The notes: generated by a model from the sequence alone, not told the origin. Shown: positions 24,713-33,199, counted from the first letter of the stretch. The stretch: DNA of 64,000 nt from Salinimicrobium soli (GCF_048323655.1 NZ_JBLUWW010000002.1:62001-126000); one strand, 5' to 3'. Numbers and translations are program-made.

Positions 24713-25272
24713 TCTTCGTCTCTTTTATAGGTTCCTTCAAGTGTTTTCTTTCCTAAAATGGCATAATCAGTGGCAATTTCTCCGCCGGAAGCAAATCCTT
24801 TCCAATCCAGTTTAGCACTACCATCTTCATGAAATTCTAGGGAAGCCACCGGGGTGTCCCTGTCAAAATCTGCCCACGGCATTTTTTTCTCACGATCATC
24901 ATCACGGGACACATCTACAAAATAAATATTAGCTGTATTGTCACCTGTTCTTTGGACGCGGGCTGTGATAAACATGCGGTCCTTCTCGATACACCATTCC
25001 GTTGGCTTGTCAAAATCGATCTCAATACAGTTACAATTGCAATCTGCAGCGGGCTTGTCTTTCACCAGTTTGCGGTATCGGCCTTTTAAGACCGCCACGG
25101 GCGCTTCGGGTTCTACCTCTGTCTGTACGGCCTCTCTTTCCTTCTGAATATTTTCGGGAGGAACATTTTCTGATGTTTCAACTTCCTGCCGGTCCATTGA
25201 AGAAGCCCTGTTCTTGTCGTTACAGGAAACAAGAAGACCAAGCAGCAGAATTATTATACCAAATTTTTTCAT
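24709..25272 (-). CDS. lipoprotein of unknown function, operon partner of msrA
   Basis: 187 aa. The signal MKKFGIIILLLGLLVSCNDK has a lipobox (VSC, Cys17). A low-complexity Glu/Pro linker follows (residues 30-60). The globular part is KGRYRKLVKDKPAADCNCNC with a further Cys in KPTEWCIEKD, then FVDVSRDDDREKKMPWADFD and LEFHEDGSAKLDWKGF. The CNCNC cluster plus another cysteine suggests a metal site or disulfides. I do not recognise the family. The 4-bp overlap with msrA makes it the first gene of a two-gene unit; upstream lies a repeat mosaic. Confidence 0.8.
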   Translation of the reverse strand: MKKFGIIILLLGLLVSCNDKNRASSMDRQEVETSENVPPENIQKEREAVQTEVEPEAPVAVLKGRYRKLVKDKPAADCNCNCIEIDFDKPTEWCIEKDRMFITARVQRTGDNTANIYFVDVSRDDDREKKMPWADFDRDTPVASLEFHEDGSAKLDWKGFASGGEIATDYAILGKKTLEGTYKRDEE

Positions 25273-25347
25273 AATGCAGGTTTTAACCTTTTAAAGGTAA
25301 GTTTTCCAGAGGTCTTTTATGTGAAAGCGGTGTTAACGGATTTTTCC

Positions 25348-25438
25348 GGTTGCAGGTTGCAGGTTGCATGTTGCATGTTGCATGTTGCAAGTTGCGGGTT
25401 GCCAATTTTCGGTTGTGGGTTGTGGGTTGTCAGTTATC
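25348..25438. repeat. array of 13 heptads, GGTTGCA type
   Basis: Exact 7-bp register: GGTTGCA three times, TGTTGCA three times, AGTTGCG, GGTTGCC, AATTTTC, GGTTGTG twice, GGTTGTC, AGTTATC. Confidence 0.95.
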
Positions 25439-25811
25439 ACTTTCCTGCCGATTGGTTGGCATTTGGTGCTTGGAATTTGGTACTTCAATTTTTCTTCACC
25501 TTTAGGGGCGCCGGGGTTGAACGGTGGCGGGTTGCGGGTTGCTTGCCCACCGAAGCTTCAGCGTAGGAGGGTCAGTTGTCTGTTGTGAGTTGTGGGTTGT
25601 CAGTTGAGGTCGAACGGTTATCGGCTGTAAGTTGTGATTCTTCAATGGGGGAATCGGAATTTTAAATTTTGAATTTTGAACCAGGGAATTACTTCCCCTT
25701 TAGGGGCGCCGGGGTCGAACGGTTGCCGGATGCTGGTTCCTTGTCATCCCGACAGAGGCTTTTTCGACGACAGGAGAAAGAGACGACGAGGGATCTTATA
25801 GTTAGTCATCA

Positions 25812-25874
25812 AAACCATAAACCGAGAACTATAAACCATGAACCTTGAACCCTGAACCCTGAACTCCGAACAAC
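25812..25874. repeat. array of nine heptads, GAACCCT type
   Basis: AAACCAT, AAACCGA, GAACTAT, AAACCAT, GAACCTT, GAACCCT, GAACCCT, GAACTCC, GAACAAC in exact 7-bp register, ending just before the terminator hairpin. Confidence 0.95.
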
Positions 25875-25878
25875 AAAA

Positions 25879-25902
25879 AACCCCTCACTTTCGTGAAGGG
25901 TT
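25879..25902 (-). terminator. intrinsic terminator of the coiled-coil/zinc-ribbon-like gene
   Basis: On the minus strand AACCCTTCAC-GAAA-GTGAGGGGTT (one mismatch) is followed by TTTTTT, 25 bp after the stop at 25928. Confidence 0.75.
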
Positions 25903-25927
25903 CTGTATCTTAAAAAATGACTTTTCC

Positions 25928-26707
25928 TTAGAAACTCTGGAAAAGTTCATTCATTTTTTCTCTTTCTTCCTGTGCCAGTTCCTCATCAACAAGGATTCGA
26001 CCACTGTGCTCGTCAGTAATGATCTTTTTGCGGCCGGCGATCTCCATTTGCACCTGTGGCGGAATGGTAAAGAAAGAACCTCCGGAAGCACCTCTTTCGA
26101 TCGGCACTACGGCAAGACCGTTCTTAACGCTTCCCCTGATCCTTTTATAGGCAGTTACCAGGCGCTCTTCGATCTGCTTTTCGTATTCCTTTGATTTTTC
26201 GATCAGCGCTTTTTCCTCTTTTTCAGTCTCTGCAAGGATCTCATCAAGTTCGCTCTTCTTGTGATCCAAGTGTTTTTGGCGCTCTTCCAAACGTTCTTTA
26301 GTTTGTTCGATCACTTCTTTCTTTTGATCGATCTGTGCGCGATATTCTTTGATCTGCTTTTCAGCCAGCTCTATTTCCAGTTCCTGGAATTCAACTTCCT
26401 TAGAAAGAGCATTGAATTCACGGTTGTTGCGAACATTCTTTTGTTGTTCAGTGTATTTCTTGATCGCTGCCTTAGCATCTTCAATTAAATTCTTTTTGGT
26501 GCTGATCTCCTGATCGATCACCTCAAGATCGGCATCCATTTTTTCCAAACGGGTGTTTAGGCCTGCTACTTCATCTTCTAAATCTTCTACCTCCAATGGA
26601 AGTTCACCTCGTACATTTCTGATCTCATCCACGCGGGAATCAATAAGCTGAAGGTCGTACAACGCTCTTAACTTCTCTTCTACAGTAACATCGGATTTTT
26701 TTGCCAT
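25928..26707 (-). CDS. coiled-coil protein of the C4 zinc-ribbon (CdsZ-like) family lacking its cysteines
   Basis: 259 aa. Residues about 30-185 form a long heptad-rich coiled coil with KNVRNNREFNALSKEVEFQE, the core motif of this family. The C-terminal domain has the expected frame SGGSFFTIPPQVQMEIAGRK and DEHSGRILVDEEL. The family normally has CxxC pairs at these two places, and there are no cysteines at all in the protein. So it keeps the fold segments without a zinc site. The role is unknown; homologues have been tied to nucleic acid binding or secretion. The 2-bp gap from the nif3-like stop puts it in that operon, a common Bacteroidota pairing. Confidence 0.85.
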   Translation of the reverse strand: MAKKSDVTVEEKLRALYDLQLIDSRVDEIRNVRGELPLEVEDLEDEVAGLNTRLEKMDADLEVIDQEISTKKNLIEDAKAAIKKYTEQQKNVRNNREFNALSKEVEFQELEIELAEKQIKEYRAQIDQKKEVIEQTKERLEERQKHLDHKKSELDEILAETEKEEKALIEKSKEYEKQIEERLVTAYKRIRGSVKNGLAVVPIERGASGGSFFTIPPQVQMEIAGRKKIITDEHSGRILVDEELAQEEREKMNELFQSF

Positions 26708-26709
26708 AG

Positions 26710-27804
26710 TTAAAAATACTTGATAGGATTGGTATCTGTGTTTGATAAAACGATTGCAAAATTAGCAAATTTTTTCTTAAGATAAGAACTGAGCAGGTTT
26801 TTTGTGTACTGCTCACTTTCGTAGTGTCCAATGTCTGCCAACACCAGTATTCCCTCAGCTTTGTAGAAGTCGTGATACTTAAGATCTGCAGTTAGAAAAA
26901 TATCTGCTCCCGCACGCTTCGCATTTTCGATCGCAAAGCTGCCACTTCCGCCCAAAACAGCTACTTTTTTTACAGGTTTATTAAGTAAAGCCGAATGCCG
27001 GATGCAACCGGGGCCAAATACCTGCTTTACCTCTTCCAAAAAGGTCTTTTCTTCCACCTCTTCCGGAAGCTCTCCCAGCATTCCTATTCCAATATGCTGA
27101 TTGTTGTTCTCAAGACTGGTAAGCTCATACGCGACCTCCTCGTAGGGATGTGCTTTAAAAAGGGCATTTAGAACAGCCTTTTCCAAATGCTTTGGGAAAG
27201 TTATCCCTATCTGGGTCTCCTCTTCAAAGTGCGTTTCTCCTTTCTTTCCTATCACCGGATTAGAATCTTCATTTCCTTTGAATGATCCACTGCCGTTGAC
27301 ATTGAAGCTGCAATTGTCATAATTCCCTATGCTGCCTGCTCCTACAGCAAATAGAGCCTCCCGCACCTCATTGGCTGCTGCTTTTGGAACAAAAGTGAGC
27401 AGTTTTTTGATAGTGCTCTGCTGCGGCACCAGTACCCGGCGGTTCTGAAGATTCAGTTTTTCGCAGATCATATCGTTCACCCCTTTGAAATGATTGTCAA
27501 GCGCCGTGTGAATGGCGTAGATAGCTATGTCGTTCTTAATGGCTTTTAGCACGGTACGTTCCACGTAATTGCTGCCGTTGAGGCGCTTAAGTCCGGAAAA
27601 AATGATGGGATGGAAGCTAACGATCAGGTTACAGTTCTTTTCTAGGGCTTCGTCAACTACCTCTTCAAGGGTGTCCAGGGTCACCATGATTCCGGTGACT
27701 TCCTGATCCGGAGAGCCGGTAAGCAATCCTACGTTGTCAAAGTCTTCAGCATAAGCTAAAGGAGCCAGTTCTTCGAGGGCAGTAGTAACATCTTTTATGA
27801 GCAT
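26710..27804 (-). CDS. Nif3-like dinuclear metal-centre protein (DUF34)
   Basis: 364 aa. Metal ligands are visible in IVSFHPIIFSG and AIHTALDNHFKGVN (N-terminal half) and DIGHYESEQYTKNLL (C-terminal end). The middle insert of about 120 residues (KLLTFVPKAAANEVREALFA, HPYEEVAYELTSLEN) is the PII-like domain found in the long Nif3 form. The protein forms hexamers with two metals per site in known members; the substrate is unsettled (a GTP cyclohydrolase I type 2-like role has been suggested for some). It starts divergently from lpxK, with an imperfect inverted repeat between them. Confidence 0.9.
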   Translation of the reverse strand: MLIKDVTTALEELAPLAYAEDFDNVGLLTGSPDQEVTGIMVTLDTLEEVVDEALEKNCNLIVSFHPIIFSGLKRLNGSNYVERTVLKAIKNDIAIYAIHTALDNHFKGVNDMICEKLNLQNRRVLVPQQSTIKKLLTFVPKAAANEVREALFAVGAGSIGNYDNCSFNVNGSGSFKGNEDSNPVIGKKGETHFEEETQIGITFPKHLEKAVLNALFKAHPYEEVAYELTSLENNNQHIGIGMLGELPEEVEEKTFLEEVKQVFGPGCIRHSALLNKPVKKVAVLGGSGSFAIENAKRAGADIFLTADLKYHDFYKAEGILVLADIGHYESEQYTKNLLSSYLKKKFANFAIVLSNTDTNPIKYF

Positions 27805-27828
27805 AGTAAGGTCTTTTTTCTATTTTCT

Positions 27829-27856
27829 TAGCTCTCTTTTCTAGTGAAAAGAGCTA
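27829..27856. promoter_or_regulatory. imperfect inverted repeat between divergent nif3-like and lpxK genes
   Basis: Arms TAGCTCTCTTTTC and GAAAAGAGCTA with loop TAGT; the first arm has a 2-base insertion. It occupies the 82-bp divergent spacer. It might be an operator or only a by-product of AT-rich spacer sequence. Confidence 0.35.
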
Positions 27857-27886
27857 GAAAGCTTGAAAAGTACTAATTTCGCTGGT

Positions 27887-28900
27887 ATGTTAAAAGCCCG
27901 AAAACTTCTTTATCCTTTTTCCCTGCTCTACGACGGGATCACCACTCTTCGGAACAAATTCTATGATAATGGCATTTTTGAGTCCCAAAGTTTTGATCTT
28001 CCGGTCATTGCGGTAGGTAATTTGAGTGTGGGCGGCACGGGAAAATCTCCCATGGTGGAATACCTGATGCATCTGCTGGAGGAGCAATACAGGGTGGCGA
28101 GTCTTAGCCGGGGGTACAAAAGGAGCAGTAAAGGATTTTTGTTGCTTAACGGAAAGGAATCTGCAGCCGAAGTAGGGGATGAGCCCCTGCAGTTCAAGCT
28201 TAAATTTCCGCAGGCATTGGTGGCGGTCGATGAGAAACGGGCACACGGGATCAAAGAATTGCTTAAGCTGAAGACTCCTCCCGAAGTGATCATTCTTGAC
28301 GACGCTTTTCAACACCGGAAGGTAAAAGCCGGATTTTATATTCTGCTTACTTCATATTCAGATCTGTACTGTGATGACCTGGTGCTGCCGGCAGGTAACC
28401 TTAGGGAATCATCTACAGGGGCTAAGCGGGCAGACGTTATTGTTGTCACAAAATGTCCCATTGGGCTTTCTCCTAAAGAACAGGAAACCCTCAAAAATAA
28501 GCTGCAGATCAAAAGAGGCCAGCCGGTATTCTTTAGCAGCATAGCCTATAGCAAGGAAATTTTTGGGGAAGCTGAACCTCTTCCCTTAAAGGAGCTTCAA
28601 AAAAGGCATTTTTCGCTGGTCACCGGAATTGCAAATCCAAAGCCATTACTTGATCACTTGCAGAAAGAAGGATTGAAATTCGAACATATCGCCTATCCCG
28701 ATCACCACAACTTCTCAACTTCAGAAATAGAGCAGCTGCAGCAGAAGGAGCTAATACTTACTACCGAAAAAGATTTCGTCCGACTTAAAGAATACATTCC
28801 TGCAGATAAGCTGTTTTACCTGCCTATTGCGACCCACTTCATCGGGGACCGGGAGAAATTTGAGGAAGCTATCTTGAGTTTTGTGGCACAACAGAAATAA
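27887..28900 (+). CDS. lpxK: tetraacyldisaccharide 4'-kinase
   Basis: 337 aa from ATG 27887 (MLKARKLLYPFSLLYDGITT); the longer frame begins with TTG at 27863 and is less likely. A short N-terminal hydrophobic stretch for membrane contact comes first, then Walker A VGNLSVGGTGKSPMVEYL and Walker B-like LDDAFQHRKV. VLPAGNLRE and LTTEKDFVRLKEY are also family text. The enzyme phosphorylates the 4' position of the lipid A disaccharide at the inner membrane. Length is normal for Bacteroidota LpxK. It ends 25 bp before a bidirectional terminator. Confidence 0.93.
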   Translation: MLKARKLLYPFSLLYDGITTLRNKFYDNGIFESQSFDLPVIAVGNLSVGGTGKSPMVEYLMHLLEEQYRVASLSRGYKRSSKGFLLLNGKESAAEVGDEPLQFKLKFPQALVAVDEKRAHGIKELLKLKTPPEVIILDDAFQHRKVKAGFYILLTSYSDLYCDDLVLPAGNLRESSTGAKRADVIVVTKCPIGLSPKEQETLKNKLQIKRGQPVFFSSIAYSKEIFGEAEPLPLKELQKRHFSLVTGIANPKPLLDHLQKEGLKFEHIAYPDHHNFSTSEIEQLQQKELILTTEKDFVRLKEYIPADKLFYLPIATHFIGDREKFEEAILSFVAQQK

Positions 28901-28924
28901 GTGTTGGTGTAAATAAAGAGCAAA

Positions 28925-28956
28925 AAAAAATGAGACCGTGGAGAGTCTCATTTTTT
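28925..28956. terminator. bidirectional intrinsic terminator
   Basis: Perfect 12-bp stem AAAAAATGAGAC / GTCTCATTTTTT with an 8-nt loop CGTGGAGA. A-run and T-run on opposite sides allow it to end both lpxK and the converging histidine kinase transcript. Confidence 0.85.
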
Positions 28957-29025
28957 ATATCGGCTAATTCAAACTATCAATTCAATAACTTGATGTTAGC
29001 CTTATCTCAAACCCTGTGCCATAAA

Positions 29026-31260
29026 TTAGACTGATGCTTTTTCTTGGCTCAGATATTTATTGATCTTTTGGAAGAATTCCTCTGTTTTATAGGGTTTCGG
29101 GATGATATCATTAAATCCGTTAAGGTAGAATTCATCTAAACTTTCTTCTAAAGTTACCGCGGTGAGGGCAATAATCGGAATAGTTTCGTTGAATTTTCTT
29201 ATCTCCCTTGTTGCTTCAATTCCGCTGATCCCCGGCATGTGAATGTCCATCAGGATGAGGTCAAAATGGTTGTTGGAGACCTTCTCGATCGCACTCGTAC
29301 CGTTATCCGCAACATCACAGATCACCTTGTTCTTCTCAAGTATCTTGCGGGTTATCATCTGGTTGATCTTATTGTCTTCCACAATAAGGATCTTCTTATT
29401 GTGCATGATATCATTAGAAAGTGGCTCAGGGATGGCATTGGAATCACTGCCCGGTTCCTGAGGGGCGGCCGGTTCAAGGGCTTCGAATTTAAGCTCGAAA
29501 TAAAACAGCGAACCTTCTCCCAATTCACTTTCCAGGTGGATCTCACTATCCATCAAATTCAGCAGGTTCTTTACGATCGATAATCCAAGTCCGGTACCGC
29601 CGAACTTCCTGTTGATCTGCAGACTTCCCTGGGTAAAGTTCTCAAAAATGGCTTTTTGCTTCTCTTTGCTGATACCTTCTCCCGTGTCTTCGATCTCGAA
29701 CTTAAGCAGTACCTGTTTCCCGGTCTGGCTCAGCCTTTTTACCCGCACCCATATGTCACCGTCTTCAGTAAATTTGATGGAGTTTCCAATAAGGTTGATG
29801 AGGATCTGCGAGATCTTTAATGGATCTCCTTTTAATTTCTGCGGAATGTTAGGATCAAATTCCAGATGCAGTTTGGTCTTCTTGTCTTCCGCTGAATTTT
29901 TCAGCGCTACCAGTACATCGGTGATCCGCTTCTGAAGGTTAAAAGAACTCTCCAACATTTCCACTTTTTTAGCCTCCAGTTTGTTGAGGTCCAAAATGTT
30001 ATTGATAAGAGACAACAGGTATTCTCCGGAAAACTTCAGGGAATTGAGGTGTTCTTTCTGATTTTCGGTCGGGCTTTCTTCCAGCAGCAGATGGGTGAGA
30101 CCCGTTACCGCGTAGAGCGGAGTCCGAAGTTCGTGAGTAATAGTGGAAAGGAACTGAGCCTTTGCCAGGGAAGCTTTTTCAGCATTTTCCTTGGCGGTCA
30201 CCAGTTCAGAATTCTTTTTCTGAAGCAGATCATTCGCTCTCGCACGAAGGTTGTTGTTCTTGTAAAGCGAAAGCGTGAGCAGCGAAAGAATGGTGATCAA
30301 GGCCACACTCAGGATGGTGGTGAGTTTGTTGACCTTCAGGGTGCGTTCATTCTCCTCATTCTGTTTGCTAAGCTCGTTCATCATGTTCTTCATGGCGTCA
30401 ACCCCATAGCGGGCGCTGGCATCTGAAGTGATGGCTTCTTTATTAAGATCGTAGAGGGAATTTCCTAACCGGGTGCTTTTTTTCAGGTAATCATACGCCT
30501 GCTCAAAATTACCGGCATCCTCATGGATCTGGCTCAGCAGACTGTATGAAAACATGGTCATGCTTCGGAAGTTATTCTCCTGTGAGATCTCGAGGCTTAA
30601 CTGTGCATTTGCAAGGGCTTCGTCATATTCTCCAAGTAACTGGTGCGACCTTCCGCGGTAATAATAAAGTCGGGAGAGCTCATATTCGTTCTTGGTTCCG
30701 GCGAGTTTTTCTTCGGCCAGAGAGAAATATTTTAGAGCTTCTTTTGGATCTCGCTCAACGTTGAGATAAAGGATCGCCCGGTTGAGGTCTACAACGCCAA
30801 CCCCTTCAGTATTATCGAGTCTCTGGTAAATATCTCCTGCAAGATTGAGATATTCTTCGGCTCTTTTTAAATCTTTCTTGGCAATGAAGATCTTTCCGTA
30901 GTTGACATAGCTATACGCCAGTCCGGGTTGATCGTCAATACTTCGTTGAATGGAAATTGCCCGTTGGAGCTCGGTGGCTGCCTTGTCGTTCTCGTGCCGT
31001 ACGTAATACAGCTGGGCCATGATACTGCTGGAGAGAGCCGTGAGTCGCGGATGGTCAATAGTACGCGACAGCTCAAGCGCAGTGTTGAGCTGCTTAAGTG
31101 CGGTGTCGAGGTCCATGCTGTTGATGGATTCCTCAGCATCGCTTAACAGCTGCTCGATAGTGGCATTTATTTCTTCGATCTCCTGTAGGTTTTTTTCCTG
31201 GTGGGCGTAGGAAAAGGAAAACACAAGAAAAGCCACTACGCATAGAATTATTTTCTTCAT
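29026..31260 (-). CDS. hybrid sensor histidine kinase/response regulator with periplasmic TPR region
   Basis: 744 aa from ATG 31260; the longer frame to 31308 adds 16 residues before the signal MKKIILCVVAFLVFSFSYAH. Residues about 25-295 hold TPR-like helices (ALKQLNTALELSRTIDHPRL, DYLKKSTRLGNSLYDL). A membrane helix at about 312-334 is followed by a coiled coil. HisKA has His in STITHELRTPLYA near 375. The HATPase has NLIGNSIKFTEDGD, DTGEGIS and GTGLGLSI. A receiver domain occupies about 620-744 with VEDNKINQ, phosphoacceptor Asp in LILMDIHMPG, and PKPYK. There is no DNA-binding or HPt domain. The signal is unknown. It follows gapA by 31 bp and is probably cotranscribed. Confidence 0.9.
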   Translation of the reverse strand: MKKIILCVVAFLVFSFSYAHQEKNLQEIEEINATIEQLLSDAEESINSMDLDTALKQLNTALELSRTIDHPRLTALSSSIMAQLYYVRHENDKAATELQRAISIQRSIDDQPGLAYSYVNYGKIFIAKKDLKRAEEYLNLAGDIYQRLDNTEGVGVVDLNRAILYLNVERDPKEALKYFSLAEEKLAGTKNEYELSRLYYYRGRSHQLLGEYDEALANAQLSLEISQENNFRSMTMFSYSLLSQIHEDAGNFEQAYDYLKKSTRLGNSLYDLNKEAITSDASARYGVDAMKNMMNELSKQNEENERTLKVNKLTTILSVALITILSLLTLSLYKNNNLRARANDLLQKKNSELVTAKENAEKASLAKAQFLSTITHELRTPLYAVTGLTHLLLEESPTENQKEHLNSLKFSGEYLLSLINNILDLNKLEAKKVEMLESSFNLQKRITDVLVALKNSAEDKKTKLHLEFDPNIPQKLKGDPLKISQILINLIGNSIKFTEDGDIWVRVKRLSQTGKQVLLKFEIEDTGEGISKEKQKAIFENFTQGSLQINRKFGGTGLGLSIVKNLLNLMDSEIHLESELGEGSLFYFELKFEALEPAAPQEPGSDSNAIPEPLSNDIMHNKKILIVEDNKINQMITRKILEKNKVICDVADNGTSAIEKVSNNHFDLILMDIHMPGISGIEATREIRKFNETIPIIALTAVTLEESLDEFYLNGFNDIIPKPYKTEEFFQKINKYLSQEKASV

Positions 31261-31291
31261 TGGGGACGTAGCTAACTGAGGATAAATATAA

Positions 31292-32299
31292 TTATTTATT
31301 GCTAACAAGGGAAATTAAATCAATCAAGCGGCTGGAATAGCCTATTTCATTGTCATACCAGCCTATCAATTTTACCAGATTCTTCCCGACTACCGAGGTC
31401 ATCTGAGCGTCAAAAATGCAGGAATGGGGATTACCATTTATATCGATGGAAACTATAGGATCTTCGGTGTACTGCAGGTAATTTTTCAGTTCTCCTTCGG
31501 CCGCTTTTTTGAAAGCTGAATTGATCTCCTCAATGCTGGTGGGACGGGAAACGTGCAGGGTCATATCGGTAAGAGAGCCGTTGGGTACAGGTACCCGAAT
31601 TCCGCAGCCGCCAATCACCTCACTCAGCTCCGGAAAGATACTCGTGAGAGCTTTTGCTGCACCAGTAGTAGTGGGTACAATAGATTGGCCTGCAGCTCTC
31701 GCCCGACGCAGATCGTTATGAGGCTGGTCGTGCAGACTCTGGTCTGTAGTGTAAGAGTGAACGGTAGTGATATAGGCTTCTTCCACGCCGCAAAGTTCAT
31801 GCATGACCTTCAGCATGGGCGCGGCATTGTTCGTGGTACAGGAGGCATTTGAAATAATGTTCTCTGTGCCATCCAGAATATTTTCATTCACGCCAAGCAC
31901 CACCATTTTAATACTTTCATCCTGTGGGGGTACCGACAGGATCACCTTTTTGACTCCGCTCTTGAGATGTTTTTCCAGTTGTTCCCGGGTCTTGAATTTT
32001 CCCGTGCTTTCCACAACCAGGTCAACTTTGTGAAGGTTCCAGGGAATATCTTCCGGAAATTGCTCATTCAGCACAGGGACCTTGATGCCATTCACCTCAA
32101 TTCCGCTGCCATTGGCTTTCACTTCCTCTTTAAGCACGCCGTGAATACTGTCGTATTTTAGAAGATGGGCAAGGGTGGGAGCGGGCGCAAGGTCATTGAT
32201 GGCCACTACCTCAATGGCAGGGTGCTGCAGCAGCAGCCGAAAAAGATTGCGACCAATCCTGCCAAATCCGTTGATGCCTATGCGGACCTTCTCCTTCAT
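31292..32299 (-). CDS. gapA: glyceraldehyde-3-phosphate dehydrogenase, type I
   Basis: 335 aa from ATG 32299 (MKEKVRIGINGFGRIGRNLF), the usual length. The in-frame ATG at 32329, directly after the lipA stop, would add ten residues. The NAD motif GINGFGRIGR is followed by AINDLAP, whose Asp favours NAD. The catalytic cysteine lies in SNASCTTNNAAPM and the His in TTVHSYTTDQ. The C-terminal VGKNLVKLIGWYDNEIGYSSRL is canonical. The reaction converts G3P to 1,3-bisphosphoglycerate in glycolysis. Position between lipA and a histidine kinase is unusual, and genomes of this group often have a second gap gene elsewhere. Confidence 0.93.
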   Translation of the reverse strand: MKEKVRIGINGFGRIGRNLFRLLLQHPAIEVVAINDLAPAPTLAHLLKYDSIHGVLKEEVKANGSGIEVNGIKVPVLNEQFPEDIPWNLHKVDLVVESTGKFKTREQLEKHLKSGVKKVILSVPPQDESIKMVVLGVNENILDGTENIISNASCTTNNAAPMLKVMHELCGVEEAYITTVHSYTTDQSLHDQPHNDLRRARAAGQSIVPTTTGAAKALTSIFPELSEVIGGCGIRVPVPNGSLTDMTLHVSRPTSIEEINSAFKKAAEGELKNYLQYTEDPIVSIDINGNPHSCIFDAQMTSVVGKNLVKLIGWYDNEIGYSSRLIDLISLVSNK

Positions 32300-32329
32300 A
32301 TTTACTTCGGAAGTGTTCCCTGCCGTCAT

Positions 32330-33199
32330 TTAGGTAAGGTGTTTCTGAGCTTTATAGGAAGAGCGAACGAGCGCGCCACTTTCAACATGACGGAACCCCA
32401 TTTCCAGGCCGATGGTCTCGTATTTCTTAAATTGTTCGGGAGTGATGAACTCGTGTACCGGAAGGTGTTGCTTAGAAGGCTGCAGGTATTGACCAATAGT
32501 GACAATATCCAGGTCTACAGCTCTCAGATCTTTCAAAGTTTGAATAACTTCTTCCTCAGTTTCTCCCAAACCAAGCATGATCCCTGATTTGGTTCTTTTG
32601 ATACCCTGTTCTTTTAAGTATTTCAATACCTGAAGGCTGCGTTCATACTTCGCCTGTATCCTTACTTCTCGAGTGAGCCTTTTTACAGTTTCCATATTGT
32701 GGGAAACGATTTCCGGATTCACTTCTATGATACGGTTGATGTTGCGTTCTACTCCCTGAAAATCGGGGATAAGGGTTTCCAAAGTTGTTTCAGGACTCAT
32801 CCTTCTGATGGCCTTTACGGTCTCCGCCCAGATGATGGATCCCATGTCTTTCAGGTCGTCGCGGTCAACACTGGTGATCACGGCATGTTTGATCTGCATC
32901 AGTTTAATAGAACGGGCTACTTTTTCAGGTTCATCCCAGTCTACTGTTTCAGGCCTTCCGGTCTTTACTCCGCAGAATCCGCAGGAACGGGTACAGATGT
33001 TCCCAAGGATCATAAAGGTGGCTGTTCCTTCACCCCAGCACTCTCCCATATTGGGACAGCTTCCGGAAGTACAAATAGTGTGAAGGTTATATTTATCTAC
33101 CACTCCCCGCAGTTCGGTATACTTTTTACCGGTGGGAAGTTTTACCCGCAACCACTTGGGTTTAGGGGTTCTTTTGGCAGTGATTTCTGTTGTTTCCAT
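32330..33199 (-). CDS. lipA: lipoyl synthase
   Basis: 289 aa from ATG 33199; the longer frame starts with TTG. The auxiliary cluster motif CTSGSCPNMGEC (CX4CX5C) and the radical-SAM motif CTRSCGFC (CX3CX2C) are intact. So are the C-terminal RSSY serine motif (LVRSSYKAQKH) and SGIMLGLGETEEE. It inserts two sulfurs into octanoyl groups on E2 and GcvH proteins. It is the first gene of a likely lipA-gapA-kinase unit, with a promoter-like box just upstream. Confidence 0.95.
   Translation of the reverse strand: METTEITAKRTPKPKWLRVKLPTGKKYTELRGVVDKYNLHTICTSGSCPNMGECWGEGTATFMILGNICTRSCGFCGVKTGRPETVDWDEPEKVARSIKLMQIKHAVITSVDRDDLKDMGSIIWAETVKAIRRMSPETTLETLIPDFQGVERNINRIIEVNPEIVSHNMETVKRLTREVRIQAKYERSLQVLKYLKEQGIKRTKSGIMLGLGETEEEVIQTLKDLRAVDLDIVTIGQYLQPSKQHLPVHEFITPEQFKKYETIGLEMGFRHVESGALVRSSYKAQKHLT

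Larger units (their letters stand above)
25273..25878. repeat. intergenic repeat mosaic
   Basis: Thirteen GGTTGCN/GGTTGTN heptads (25348-25438) are followed by NNNTTGG heptads (25450-25485), an M1-like core (25491-25525), a CCCACCGAAGCTTCAGCG hairpin module (25547-25575), more AGTTGTN heptads (25570-25635), TTGAATT words (25655-25680) and a second M1-like core (25682-25722). Then a reversed GTCATCCCGACAGAGG element (25742-25800) and nine AAACCNN/GAACCNN heptads (25812-25874) precede the terminator of the zinc-ribbon-like gene. No coding region is supported; frames here change with each unit. Confidence 0.85.

Noticed and set aside
25321..25588. Overlapping 81- and 74-aa frames rich in Cys, Val and Gly
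   Set aside because: Both are readings of the GGTTGCA heptad array in two frames; repeated HVACC-like residues are an artefact of the 7-bp unit.
31261..31308. Longer start of the hybrid histidine kinase
   Set aside because: Would place 16 residues before a normal signal peptide and overlap gapA.
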